Positions 29,027 through 37,874 of a stretch of 64,000 nt of DNA are shown piece by piece. The translations under genes were made by a program, and so were the position numbers. Numbering within the stretch: position 1 is the stretch's first letter; every line of letters begins with the position of its first letter. Location: the NCBI GenBank assembly GCA_964035575.1, contig OZ037843.1, positions 682,001 through 746,000 on the forward strand. Reading direction: 5' to 3'. The DNA comes from Rhynchopus sp. YZ270_cl-10. Taxonomy: Eukaryota; Euglenozoa; Diplonemea; Diplonemida; Diplonemidae. A model generated the notes under the pieces. It had not been told where the DNA came from. It did not search any database and saw nothing but the letters and a program-made list of their open reading frames with translations.

Positions 29027-29092
29027 AGTTTGGGTACATTTAGTGCACCCTATTATACCTTCTATTCAGTAGAATAGTTAGTATATGAAACA
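29027..29092 (+). repeat. Module M8, copy 1
   Basis: M8 landmarks: GGGTACATTTAGTGCACCC and AGTATATGAA. Here GGGTACATTTAGTGCACCC, TATTATACCTTCTATTCAG and TTAGTATATGAAAC. Confidence 0.55.
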
Positions 29093-29109
29093 ACTTTTTT
29101 GTGTTCCTT

Positions 29110-29194
29110 CCACCTGATTTTTACCCCGCGTACAGGCGCACATACGGCCTTATACGGTCCTATACGCGCCTATTACCGGGGTAAAAACCAGGTT
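29110..29194 (+). mobile_element. CCACCTG-family foldback element, short (85 bp)
   Basis: Left CCACCTGATTTTTACCCC, right GGGGTAAAAACCAGGTT; flanks TCCTT (29105-29109, 29195-29199) if the final bases of the right TIR are eroded. Confidence 0.6.
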
Positions 29195-29550
29195 TCCTTG
29201 ACGAAAAAGAGAAAAAAAAAAAAAAAAAAAACCGTGGTTGCTGCTTTGTAATCTATCAACAGATTTTTTTTTTAGACTCTTTTTTTGATTTTTAAATTCC
29301 TTGACACTCCCTCGCCAGGGAAAAAGAAAAAAAGAAGGGAAAAAGAAGAAAAAAAAACACCGCGTTTTGCTATCAGAACCCCAAAACAAAACTAAAACTA
29401 AAAAAAAAACTAAAACCTCCCCCCCGAGATCTGCCGTTTTGCAACATTAAGTGCAACAAACCGCACGACATCCCCCATATTTTTTTCGTTTTTCCCTTTT
29501 TCCCTTTTCCTCCTCCCCTTCCCCCCCTTCCCCCCCTCCCCCCTTTTTTT

Positions 29551-29598
29551 TGAAAGCTTGGTTTGCGTTAGTATAGACACCCGAGGATGTGCCACAAC
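29551..29598 (-). repeat. Module M2, minus strand
   Basis: On the minus strand: CACATCCTCGGGTGTCTA, TACTAACGCAAACCAAG, CTTTC plus A-run. Confidence 0.5.
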
Positions 29599-29635
29599 TA
29601 TACCGACCGTTTTTTAAATAGCTTCCCTTTTTCTT

Positions 29636-29713
29636 TTCTCTTTTAAGGATCCTAAAGAAGAAAAAAAAATTGTGGCTGCCTATCTAGGTGATAGTAGTCA
29701 ATAATCAAACAAT
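29636..29713 (+). repeat. Module M5, copy
   Basis: TTTTAAGGATCCTAAAGAAG, A-run, GTGGCTGCCTATCTAGG, TGATAGTAGTCAATAATC, AAACAATTG. M4 follows within 20 bp. Confidence 0.6.
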
Positions 29714-29733
29714 TGTTTTTTCTTTTTGCAACA

Positions 29734-29814
29734 CTCTGGGGGTTCGATAACCCCACGGGGGTGTCAGTGCCTGCGTCCCAGAGGCGTTTTGCACTATCAA
29801 CTTCACTTTCTCCT
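29734..29814 (+). repeat. Module M4, with B-box-like core
   Basis: GGGGGTTCGATAACCCC then TGTCAGTGCCTGCGTCCC, AGAGGCGTTTTGCACTAT, CAACTTCAC and a T/C-run. GGTTCGATAACC is the Pol III B-box-like part. Confidence 0.5.
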
Positions 29815-29838
29815 TTCAATGTACAAAAGGAAAAAAAA

Positions 29839-29897
29839 AAAGTTTGGGTACATTTAGTGCACCCTGTTATACCTTCTATTCAGTATATGAAATATTT
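29839..29897 (+). repeat. Module M8, copy 2
   Basis: GGGTACATTTAGTGCACCC, TGTTATACCTTCTATTC, AGTATATGAAATA. Confidence 0.55.
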
Positions 29898-29998
29898 TTT
29901 TTTCCCTGTGGATAGTCCATGCATAAAGTAAGGGTCTGCCTGATTAATAGATCATTCAGTCGTGTTCACTTTTTTTTTCTTTTTATATAGGTGACAAA

Positions 29999-30032
29999 AG
30001 CACAGAGAGGCTTAGGTTCATTTTATAAACTT
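29999..30032 (+). ncRNA. Module M3, copy 5, stem partly lost
   Basis: AGCACAGAGAGGCTTAGG, TTCATTTTATAAAC; the left stem half is replaced by GACAAAAGC, so only part of the hairpin can form. Confidence 0.35.
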
Positions 30033-30609
30033 CGGTGCTTTTTTTTTGTGGTACAAATCGCGAAACACCATATTCATCAGATGAAATTGTTGCTAGACAC
30101 TCCCTCTATAGGGGCTCAATGCACTCTCATTTTTTTATATTTTTTTATTCCTACGAAGCTTGCTTTAATTTTTTCCAAATTTTCCAAATTTTTTGACTCC
30201 GACCCCAATATTTAGCATCTTCCCTGCAGGACGCTTTCCTGTGTTTTACTCTACAAAAGAAAAAAAAAAAAAAAAAAAACGTTTTCATCATCATTTTCTG
30301 ATGTGCTGAAGAGGTCCATCTTGCGCATATTCTCTTGTTTTAAAACAGGAGATAGCGTGAAGCCTGCTTGAGTGAAAAAAAAAACCCCCCCCGAGTCACT
30401 TACTTCGCACAAGGATTTGCTCTCTTGTGTTCCAATTATACCCGTTTCGTTGACTGACGAGCGGTAGCGGGAGTAGGACATCTCAACGTAGACCGCGAAA
30501 TGGAAGTAAGCTGGGCGGAGGGTGGGCGTGGCGTGGATATATTCTGTTGCGACACGTGATTTTTCCAAGTTTTCAAAAAAAAAAAAAGAAGAAAAATAAA
30601 CAGAATAAA

Positions 30610-30656
30610 AGTGGAGCTCATCCTCGGGGTGTCAACACAAAACAACCAAGTTTTCA
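30610..30656 (+). repeat. Module M2, copy
   Basis: GTGGAGCTCATCCTCGGGG, TGTCAACACAAAACAACC, AAGTTTTC plus A-run. Confidence 0.6.
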
Positions 30657-31200
30657 AAAAAAAAGGTCCCTTTTTTCATTTTAAAAAAAAACCGCTCTAA
30701 AGGGGTTGAGGAACGAACTACGTCTACACCTTATCAACTTATCAAGTACGAAAAGATATTGGACAAATTTTGAGTGGAGATTCCTAATGTATTTGCTAAA
30801 GGTGGGTGCTTTTCGATACAACAAAGATTTTTTTTTTATAAATTTTTGCGCACTTTTTTTTTGCCTTTCTTTTTTCGAAATTTCGGCAAAAAAAAACGTC
30901 CCAGAGTTCGGGAATAGGCTGTCATCGTGTACGTAATCGAGTCGATAGTGATTGTGGCGTGCTTCTGTTGGTCCGTACTGTTGCCACAAATTTTAATTTT
31001 TTGTGGTATTGCCAATACTAGTACTTCCCCCGCATATTGTACTCCTGTGGTCTTTGTGAATAACAGTTTTTGTGATTATTACGACACGGATTTTATTATT
31101 ATCAGAGTTACTATTTCTTCTGTGCACACGGTGGCCCTGTCAGTGCGTGACATGACATGACACGAGATGGTATGAGAGGGGCCATGACAGGGCGAAATTA

Positions 31201-31229
31201 CACGTGTTGTGACATTGTCACAACACGTG
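31201..31229. repeat. 29-bp perfect palindrome
   Basis: CACGTGTTGTGACA..TGTCACAACACGTG with a single central base pair step; sits in a patch rich in GTCATG and CATGAC words. Confidence 0.8.
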
Positions 31230-31327
31230 GGGGGTGCGTGTCATGGCAGTGTCATGACTGTCAAAAAGACCTGATAGAGTTACCGTGTAAGTTGCTGATA
31301 GAGCCTATTTTTTTTTTTTTTTTTAGT

Positions 31328-31447
31328 GGTCCGCGGATGTGGCTGCTATCTGATAGTAGTTTATAATCAAACAAAATTTTTGTTGCGTCTGCCGATGAAC
31401 GGTGGTTCGCAAAAGGAAGCGGTTGCACTTTCAACTTCTCTCTTTTT
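31328..31447 (+). repeat. Modules M5 (3' part) and M4 in tandem
   Basis: M5 tail: GTGGCTGCTATCTGATAG, TAGTTTATAATCAAACA. M4: CTGCCGATGAACGGTGG, an insert TTCGCAAAAGGAAG, CGGTTGCACTTTCAAC, TTCTCTC and T-run. Same order M5-M4 as at 29636-29814. Confidence 0.55.
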
Positions 31448-31797
31448 ATTATTATTATTTTGCAATAGTTGCCCCAGCACAGTCAGGGCTTTGGATCCTT
31501 CTTTTTCCAACTCTTCTCTCTATAGGTGGTCCTGCCTCTGCCCCGCGATTTGAGGCAGTTTGTTTGTTGTTATTTTCTTCCCAGCTTTTTTTTTCTTCTT
31601 TTCCTCTCTAAAAGAAAAACACAAAAAAAACCTACTTACAACCTGTGGTTTCCCTCCTAACCACGCTCCGGCAGTAGAGCGCTTCACGCCCTTTTGTTGC
31701 CAAAAAGTTTAAAAAAAAAACACAGTGGGAGATTGCAACCTTTTGTGTATGCTTGAGTTCAGGAATCGCTTTGCGTCTATATCAATTTAATGTATTC

Positions 31798-31920
31798 GTA
31801 CAAAAAAAAATTATCGTACCGTAAAAAATGTTCGACCCTTTCAGGATTTTTCTGGAAGTTCGACCTTTTTTACGGTCGATAATTATTTTTTTTTTTTTTT
31901 TGTACGAATCCAGTACAAAA
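31798..31920. mobile_element. TTCGTACAAA-type foldback element, copy 2
   Basis: TTCGTACAAA .. TTTGTACGAA arms around GGTCGA / TCGACC and TTTTTCTGGAAG. It interrupts TCTATATCAATT.. / ..GCAACATTGTG, which is continuous near 6990-7030; GTA occurs at both junctions and may be a 3-bp duplication. Confidence 0.6.
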
Positions 31921-31989
31921 AAACCGCGCAACATTGTGTACAGACCCTATCTAGATAGGTGATCGATACAACACAAGAAAAAAATGGTT

Positions 31990-32215
31990 ATTTGCCCACT
32001 CAAAACACGGATGCTGCCAGATCTGGCCAGATTTGGGGGCCAATTTCCCAGATCTGGCTCGTTTTCCAGATGTGGAGATCTTGTTTCCAGATCTGGCCAG
32101 ATCTGGCCAGATCTGGGAATCTGGGAAATTTTTTTTTTCAAAAAAAAAAAAAACCCCCCAGATCTGGCCAGATCTGGCCAGATCTGGAAATCTGGCCATT
32201 TTTTTTTTTTTCTCA
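31990..32215. repeat. CAGATCTGGC palindromic-word block 1
   Basis: CCAGATCTGGCCAGATCTGG words repeated with T/A spacers. The edge ACACGGATGCTGCCAGATC is shared, inverted, with the block at 34810-34993, so both are members of one element family whose exact ends are not clear. Confidence 0.6.
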
Positions 32216-32289
32216 GATTTCTGGCTATTGTCTCCCAGGGAAAGGGACTCTCGAATTTTTTTTTTCGCCCTAAAAAGGGCTAATTTCGA

Positions 32290-32990
32290 CGATTTGAGGC
32301 CGTTAAAAGCAAAATTTGACACTTTTGAGCATCTGTGGGGGCCTAAAACGTGGTTTCGCGCACCCGAAATTTCGTGGTTTTTACCAAAGACAAGTCGATT
32401 TTTGAAAAATCTCGAAAAAAAAATTTTTTTTCCCGGGAAAATTTTGACCCCTGAGTAGGGTTTTTGTGCACCAAAAAGTGCAAAAAAACGCAAGAGTCGG
32501 GTGTTTTGACGATCTGGGGTACCGCCATATGCACTACAGGCCCACAATTTCGACTTTTTCTTAGCAATTTCCTTCATAATTTTTTTTTTTCGATTTTTGG
32601 CAAAGGCAAATCTCAGGCAAAAAAAATTCACCCCTGATAGTGGGTCCTTGGGTGTCCAAAGATGCCAAAAACACAAAAATTTTGATGTTTTGACCATCTG
32701 TGGGCGCCTAAAACGCACTTCTCTGCCCAAAAAATGAATATCGATTTTTCCTTAGCGTTTTTATAGCCGTGCTTTTTGGGTACTTTTTCGCAAAGGGAAA
32801 AAAAAAATATCAACCAAAATAGTGGGTCCTTGGGTGACCAAAAATGCAAAAAAACGCATTTTTTTGGTGTTTTGACCCTTCAGAACCACCCAAAACGCAC
32901 TTTTGTGTACCAAAACACGCATATTTCACATTTCCTTAGCAATGCCTTCACAAGTGCAAGGTGATTTTTGACCAAACTAATTTTGTGCAC
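32290..32990. repeat. 183-bp tandem repeat, about four units
   Basis: The phrase GAcCATCTGtGGG.GCCTAAAA recurs at 32325, 32508, 32690 and 32874, and TAGTGGGTCCTTGGGTG-type phrases at about 32455, 32638 and 32820, all 182-184 bp apart. Units are diverged. Single units occur elsewhere: antisense inside 60944-61505, and around the hAT copy at 62053. The period is close to a nucleosome repeat. Confidence 0.75.
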
Positions 32991-32999
32991 TTTTTTTGT

Positions 33000-33420
33000 G
33001 GTCACGTAACGCTAAAATCCTCTCCGTGATGCGAGAATTACATGTGCGAATGCGATAATGATTCTCGCATGCGAACGCCCAAAACCACGAAGGAGGACGC
33101 AAGCAAGGCTTCAGTGCACTTAGGTACAGGATGCGTCGTTTTCAGTTACAAAAAAGGGTACTGTGAAGCCGTTGAGGCACACACACACACACAGACCCGT
33201 TGCAAAATGCATCTGGGACCCACGCTAGACCCCCCAAAAGCTGTAAAACCATATATTTCCATCTCGCGACCCCAGCGGATGTGGACTGAGGTGTTTTTTT
33301 TGGGTGTTTAGAAAGGTTTTTGTCCGATTGGAGAATTTTTTCGGTAAGTGTTGCATTTTGTCCCCACTGAGTGTGCACTCAGAAAACACTCATCAATAAA
33401 ACGACCTTTCTGTTCGGTAA
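33000..33420. other. Unique stretch before the two-exon candidate
   Basis: ATGCGAGAATTACATG .. ATTCTCGCAT forms a short inverted repeat near 33030-33070. A (CA)n run at 33178. No supported frame. Confidence 0.3.
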
Positions 33421-33465
33421 AAAATAGTTATTTTCTATCGTAGTAGTGGGTTTGTCGTGCAGTGA

Positions 33466-33801
33466 TGTTCTTTGTACCTGGAGAGTGGGCCGAGTGCAAG
33501 GTATGTTTTTAACCCCCCGGTTTTCTCCCTTTTCGACATGTCCGCTATTTTTTAGCTATTTTTTTTTTTGTCAACAAAAATGTCACTTTTACGTTTAAGG
33601 GGTACGGGGCGGCTTCTTGTTTGTTTGTTTGTTTTTTTTGTTGTAGTCTCTACTTTTACATTCAATTTCTCTTAACAGGTACCCGAACCGACGACCCTTC
33701 ATCGTGACAGCGAAGCAGTGCCGACGGAAGAGCTGGTGCAATTATTTGAAAACCAGGTGGCGATCGTAAAAGTCGGGTTTATATACCAACTTTTCCATTA
33801 A
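33466..33801 (+). CDS. Candidate two-exon small protein (52 aa)
   Basis: Exon 1 (33466-33501) encodes MFFVPGEWAECK. A 177-bp candidate intron (33502-33678) starts GTATGT and ends with a pyrimidine-rich stretch and TTAACAG. Exon 2 (33679-33801) continues in frame with VPEPTTLHRDSEAVPTEELV .. and stops at TAA. The exon parts have balanced codon use unlike the T-rich intron. No family is recognised. The ATG is preceded by GGGTTTGTCGTGCAG. The alternative is chance; the protein is short and no homologue is known to me. The span given includes the intron. Confidence 0.35.
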
Positions 33802-34809
33802 CCCACCCCATAGACCACCCTAATTATTATGAAACTCTTAGTCAGTCACTGCTATAGCCATTTAATCCAGGGAGCATAGCTAGTGCAAGAAATTCGACTT
33901 CGGGATCCGGAAAGTCTGTCCTCTGCTTGCGGAGGACTAGGCACAAGAAAATATTGCGTTCCCCCAGAAAACCAATTTTTGTCAGAGTAATTTTTGCCCA
34001 GGGCATGCTCTTGAAGCATGGCGGCTTGGTGTGAGAAGGGGCAGTGTATTGTTTTGTTCTAGATTTCAACGGTTGTTAGAACGAGTCAAGTGGATGCTTA
34101 TCTAAACACTGACTTTAGTACAGACCCGAGAGATCACACATGACTTTGAGGAAAGAACAAAGCAATGCATCTGTACCCGCACGCCAGGTTGTAGTTACTT
34201 CAGAATTTTCTTAAGTTTGCATGAACGAGGAGGGGCGAATCATTCTTCGGGAACCATTAGCTGTATACCATGGAATGATTTTCTCAAAAACACCACGTGG
34301 GGGCTGAATTCAATCCCTTAAGAATTGCGAATTCAGCCTTTGTAGAAGGTACGTCTTACTTGTACTTGTACTTGTATGCCGTGTCCACCCTTCTCGACCT
34401 TACCGGTTCACATGTACGAATAATATTAGGCAGTGGTAACACCCTTCTCAATTGTGCAAACTTAAGAATTTTCTGCTGTAACTTACCAAAATCGATTTTC
34501 TTTCACCCCAAACACCCGCAACACCCCACCTGCTACTTCGGTAGCCTGTGTTGTTGGGAGTTGGTTCTCATGTTGATCCCCAGTGTTTTGCACTGCTTCT
34601 TCTGAGCCCAACGCTGTTTGGCCTGTCGACGTAATAAATACGAAGACAGGGCGGCGGTGCCAACAATTTTCCAATGATGTAACGTTTATCTGATTGATTT
34701 ATCGTTTGATATACCTTGTGTGTCCTACTTCGTAACTTGCACACACGAGCAACGTATATTGAACGGTACTTCAAGCGATACTTCGTTATGTCATTGGGGG
34801 TACCTGGAA
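33802..34809. other. Unique stretch, no supported gene
   Basis: Mixed composition, with a short TTGTAC triplication at 34360. Frames are short and motif-free. Some may be 3' UTR of the preceding candidate. Confidence 0.3.
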
Positions 34810-34993
34810 AAAAAAATTTTCCCAGACGTCCCAGATCTCCCAGATGTGGCCAGATCTGGCCAGATCTGGCCAGATCTGGGACGTCTGGGAAAATTTTTTT
34901 TTTCAAAAAAAAAAAAAAAATTTCCAGATCTGGCCAGATCTGGGAGGCCCAGATCTGGAGATCTGGCCAGATCTGGCAGCATCCGTGTCAAAA
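34810..34993. repeat. CAGATCTGGC palindromic-word block 2
   Basis: TTTTCCCAGACGTCCCAG .. GGGACGTCTGGGAAAA inverted repeat, then CCAGATCTGGCCAG words, ending GATCTGGCAGCATCCGTGT. Same family as 31990-32215 in opposite orientation. Confidence 0.6.
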
Positions 34994-35392
34994 CCATTTT
35001 TTTTACATTTTTTTTTATTTATATAGCCTGCAATACCCCAACGCTTCTTGAATCTTTCGAGGATAGGGGCGACATTTTTTTTTTCCCCCCGGCAGACGTT
35101 GAGTTCAGATCTGTAGACTGTAGGGTATTAGGGTGATTGTCGACAACTACAATAAAATTTAGTACCCCTTCGCCTTCTTCGGGCGACTGTCGAGCACGGA
35201 ACCTACACAAAAACGATTTTGCCGATATCAAGAAAAAAACCTAAAACCTAAAACCTAAAAACAACTAAACCTCCCCCCAATCACGATTAAAGAAGAATCC
35301 TCACGACCCCCCTACCCACTCTATATTTTTTTTTCCTCCTCTCTCAATCGATCTATCTTCACCCTTGAGCGCAACGATTTTTTTTTTTTTTT
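34994..35392. other. 5' flank of the phosphatase gene
   Basis: AT-rich with GATTGTCGACAACTACAATA (35136) and an ACCTAAAACCTAAAA run (35238). No TATA-like site can be singled out. Confidence 0.3.
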
Positions 35393-35418
35393 CACCTTTT
35401 TATTTCCCTTGCTAACAG
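35393..35418 (+). promoter_or_regulatory. Splice-acceptor-like site upstream of the phosphatase
   Basis: T-run, then TTTATTTCCCTTGCTAACAG; GCTAAC could be the branch point. AG lies 18 nt before the ATG. Best example in the window of a likely spliced-leader acceptor. Confidence 0.55.
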
Positions 35419-35436
35419 AAAAAAATATCCAAAACA

Positions 35437-36732
35437 ATGTACGAGTTGTTCCAACGGAATGTGATGGTTCTGTCTGTACTGTTTGCTTTGTGTGTCGATG
35501 GGGAAGACGCTGGGTTTGTCTGGGATTCACGCAGCAGTGCAAGCAGGGTTGCCTTTGCCAGCTGCCATTCTATGCGGAGGGTTACGCCGAACGGCGTGTT
35601 CGAACGTTTAAGAGAATACACACCAGAACGTTTCTTTTGGACAGGCGATGCAGTCTACGTGAACACCACAAACACCACAGAGCTCTCCACCGCGTATTCA
35701 AAAATGACGACATACCCTCCGTACACCCGCTTCGTTGAGAGCATTGGGGCAAACAACATTGACGGTACCTGGGACGACCACGACTACGGCCTAAACGACG
35801 CTGGAAAGGAACTCACCGAAAAACCCACCCGCCAACAGCTATTTCTCAACTTCATTGGGAAAGACGACAACCCCCGCAGGGGGTTCACGCAGAGGGAGGG
35901 GGTGTACTCCTCACATCTCATCGAACGAAACGGACGGCGTGTTGCTGTCATCCTGCTTGACACAAGGACACATAGAGCACCTCATTATGTACCGTCCTTC
36001 AGTAGGTTTCGTCTGCCGCAAATGGCGTATCTCTCTGCAGTTTGCCGTATGGTATGCAGTATGTTGCGCCTTTACAGCAGTGAAAGCGTGCTCGGAGCGA
36101 GGCAAGAGGAGTGGCTCGATGCGTTGTTAGAAGGTTACGGAGGGCTTGATGGTTATGTGGTTGTGTCGTCCATTCAAGTTACCACTTCTAATCCATTTGT
36201 TGAATCTTGGGGGCATTTTCCAAATGCAAAGAACTCTCTGCTGCGCCGTTTTTCTGGAAAAAATGGAGTAATATTCATCTCAGGAGACGTCCACGTCGCG
36301 GAGATGATGGCGCACGAAATCACCTCAAGCGGGATGACTCACGTCTTTGGAGTTGGAGCGACCTATATCCCAGGACTTTTTGCGAACCGTATTTTCAATA
36401 GTCACCTGGTTCCTGAAGGGGCCCGCTATTCTGGGAAAAACTTTTTGGGGTTGGACATTGATTGGGAGGGCAATGCAATGCGCTTTGGTGTGAGGAGTGC
36501 AGAAACCGGGGATGTAGTGCTGGCACGAACAGTGCTGCTTGGTGTCCCGACGGAAGGCTTGTTAGAAGCGGCGGTGCAGTCTGTCTTTGTGCACACAGAG
36601 ACCCCCTTTGGGGTGTCATCGATAGCGGTCTTGACAGTGTTGGCGACGGTATTGATAGCATGTCTCATTAGAAAGACCTTTGGTACAGTGTGTGCAAGGA
36701 AGCCGCAAGAGGAACTTAAGAAGACGTCATAA
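35437..36732 (+). CDS. PhoD-like metallophosphatase, type I membrane-anchored
   Basis: 431 residues. Family hallmarks in order: ASCHS (41-45), FFWTGDAVY (66-74, the usual W-x-G-D metal motif), GTWDDHDYGLND (110-121), SSIQVTTSNPF with ESWGHFP (244-262), and ISGDVHVAEM (281-290, metal ligands D284 and H286). LGARQEEWLD (219-228) is the expected L-G-x-x-Q-x-x-W-L element. PhoD enzymes are Ca/Fe-dependent phosphomonoesterases or diesterases; the substrate here is unknown. Residues 9-20 (VMVLSVLFALCV) form a signal peptide, and M10 is a possible alternative start. Residues 393-411 form a C-terminal membrane span followed by a short basic tail, so the catalytic domain faces the lumen or outside. 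No introns. Antisense frames over this gene are shadows. Confidence 0.9.
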   Translation: MYELFQRNVMVLSVLFALCVDGEDAGFVWDSRSSASRVAFASCHSMRRVTPNGVFERLREYTPERFFWTGDAVYVNTTNTTELSTAYSKMTTYPPYTRFVESIGANNIDGTWDDHDYGLNDAGKELTEKPTRQQLFLNFIGKDDNPRRGFTQREGVYSSHLIERNGRRVAVILLDTRTHRAPHYVPSFSRFRLPQMAYLSAVCRMVCSMLRLYSSESVLGARQEEWLDALLEGYGGLDGYVVVSSIQVTTSNPFVESWGHFPNAKNSLLRRFSGKNGVIFISGDVHVAEMMAHEITSSGMTHVFGVGATYIPGLFANRIFNSHLVPEGARYSGKNFLGLDIDWEGNAMRFGVRSAETGDVVLARTVLLGVPTEGLLEAAVQSVFVHTETPFGVSSIAVLTVLATVLIACLIRKTFGTVCARKPQEELKKTS

Positions 36733-36816
36733 TTTACTTTCAGAGGGGCAATACTTTTGTTGTCGATTTTATTTTTTAAATAAAACCCCGTTTTGTGTGT
36801 TAGAGGAAATAATGTC

Positions 36817-36905
36817 TTTGCTTTGTTTGAAGGATCCTATTGTGAAGAGAGAGAAAAAATTGTGACTATCTTTGTGATCGTCTCAAATCAAACAAAACTA
36901 TTTTT
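36817..36905 (+). repeat. Module M5, copy 3' of the phosphatase
   Basis: TTTGAAGGATCCTATTGTGA, AGAGAGAGAAAAAATTGTG, CTCAAATCAAACAAAAC. An M3-type hairpin follows. Confidence 0.5.
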
Positions 36906-36925
36906 GTATTATTCTTATTCATTAT

Positions 36926-36960
36926 TGAGATGACGAGGATGAGAGACCCTCGGTGCCTTC
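36926..36960 (+). ncRNA. Module M3 hairpin, copy 6, CGAGG stem
   Basis: GACGAGGATGAGAGACCCTC GG: stem CGAGG/CCTCG, loop ATGAGAGA, then TGCCTTCATT. The stem differs on both sides from the CTAAGC/GCTTAG copies. Confidence 0.4.
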
Positions 36961-37181
36961 ATTACCCCCCCTCACTGTCGATACAGCATGGGATGCCAAG
37001 AGAGAGATGTTGTGCCACCCCTTTTGCTCTCTCGACACTTTTTTACTAAGAGTTGGGCGCCGCGAACGGGAGGAGCTTCAACAACTCTTCAGCAGAAGGT
37101 GGGGACATCCGGCTTTTTTTGGCGTTTTTATTTTTCTGTTATTCCTATCCACCGTTTTGTTTATCTTGCAAAAGCGTACTC

Positions 37182-37265
37182 CTTCTACTCTGTTTTAAAG
37201 GATCCTGTGCAGAAAAAAATTGGCTGCCATCTTTGATAGTAGTCTATAGTCAAACAGAACTATTT
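37182..37265 (+). repeat. Module M5, copy
   Basis: TCTGTTTTAAAGGATCCTGT, GCAGAAAAAAATTGGCTGCC, TTTGATAGTAGTCTATAG, TCAAACAGAAC. M3 follows, as after 36817; the M5-M3 pair is duplicated. Confidence 0.6.
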
Positions 37266-37290
37266 TGTATTATTGCTATCCACCGTTTAA

Positions 37291-37330
37291 TGAGATGACG
37301 AGGATGAGAGACCTCGGTTCATCTGTAAAC
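37291..37330 (+). ncRNA. Module M3 hairpin, copy 7, CGAGG stem
   Basis: TGACGAGGATGAGAGACCTC GG: stem CGAGG/CCTCG, loop ATGAGAGA, then TTCATCTGTAAACC, which aligns with TTCATCTTATAAAC of the other stem type. Confidence 0.5.
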
Positions 37331-37568
37331 CATTTTTTTTTTCATTCCCCTTCTAAAATGCCGTTGAAACGATGTGCGCGATACTGTGTGTGCATCTTTT
37401 CCGGGAAAAGAGTTGGCGTGTTGTTTTAGATGTCCACCCTTTTGAATACTACTGTATGATTCTTAGGACTGAAACAGGGTTAATGTTAGAACCCAATCTA
37501 CTGAAGTTTCAATTTGTGCATGAAGCATTTATTTTTCTTTTTCTACGTTTTGCAAAACATTCCAAAAA

Positions 37569-37645
37569 AAGCAAGGGTACATTTGTCGCACCCTCTTTGC
37601 TTTCTTTTCGTTTCGTTAAGAAAAGAAAGTATATGAAGTAATGTT
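37569..37645 (+). repeat. Module M8, copy 3
   Basis: AAGGGTACATTTGTCGCACC, then hairpin CTTTCTTTTC/GAAAAGAAAG and TATATGAAGTAATG. GAAAGTATATGAAG is the unoccupied form of the site hit at 61800. Confidence 0.55.
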
Positions 37646-37837
37646 ACCTCTTTGCACCCGTAAAGGCAGAGCTCTCATACCTTGAAGAATCTTTCATCTT
37701 CGTGTGCAACAATCTGAATTTCCCACCAATGATGTCTACACCAGAACCCCGCTACCCCCATTGTTTTTCTTGTATTTGGTCGTAGCCCGCTAAGAACCCC
37801 GTGCCTGAAGACGTTCGTTCGCACGGCACCTCTATTT

Positions 37838-37853
37838 ACACCATTCCCCACAG
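37838..37853 (+). promoter_or_regulatory. Acceptor-like CAG before WD40 gene 1
   Basis: ACACCATTCCCCACAG, AG 21 nt before the ATG; the same string precedes WD40 genes 2 and 3. Confidence 0.45.
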
Positions 37854-37874
37854 AACAGAATCACTCCCCTGAAC

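Larger units (their letters stand above)
30035..31327. other. Spacer with M2 copy and CACGTG palindrome
   Basis: M2 at 30610-30656 (GTGGAGCTCATCCTCGGGG, CAACCAAGTTTTC). CACGTGTTGTGAC followed by its complement spans 31201-31229, a 29-bp perfect palindrome in a GACATGACA-rich patch. No gene supported. Confidence 0.4.

Noticed and set aside
31951-32730. 259-codon minus-strand frame over the 183-bp repeat and CAGATCTGG block
   Set aside because: Composition follows repeat words and A/T-runs (KKK, FFF, RSGQIW repeats); no domain and no start context.
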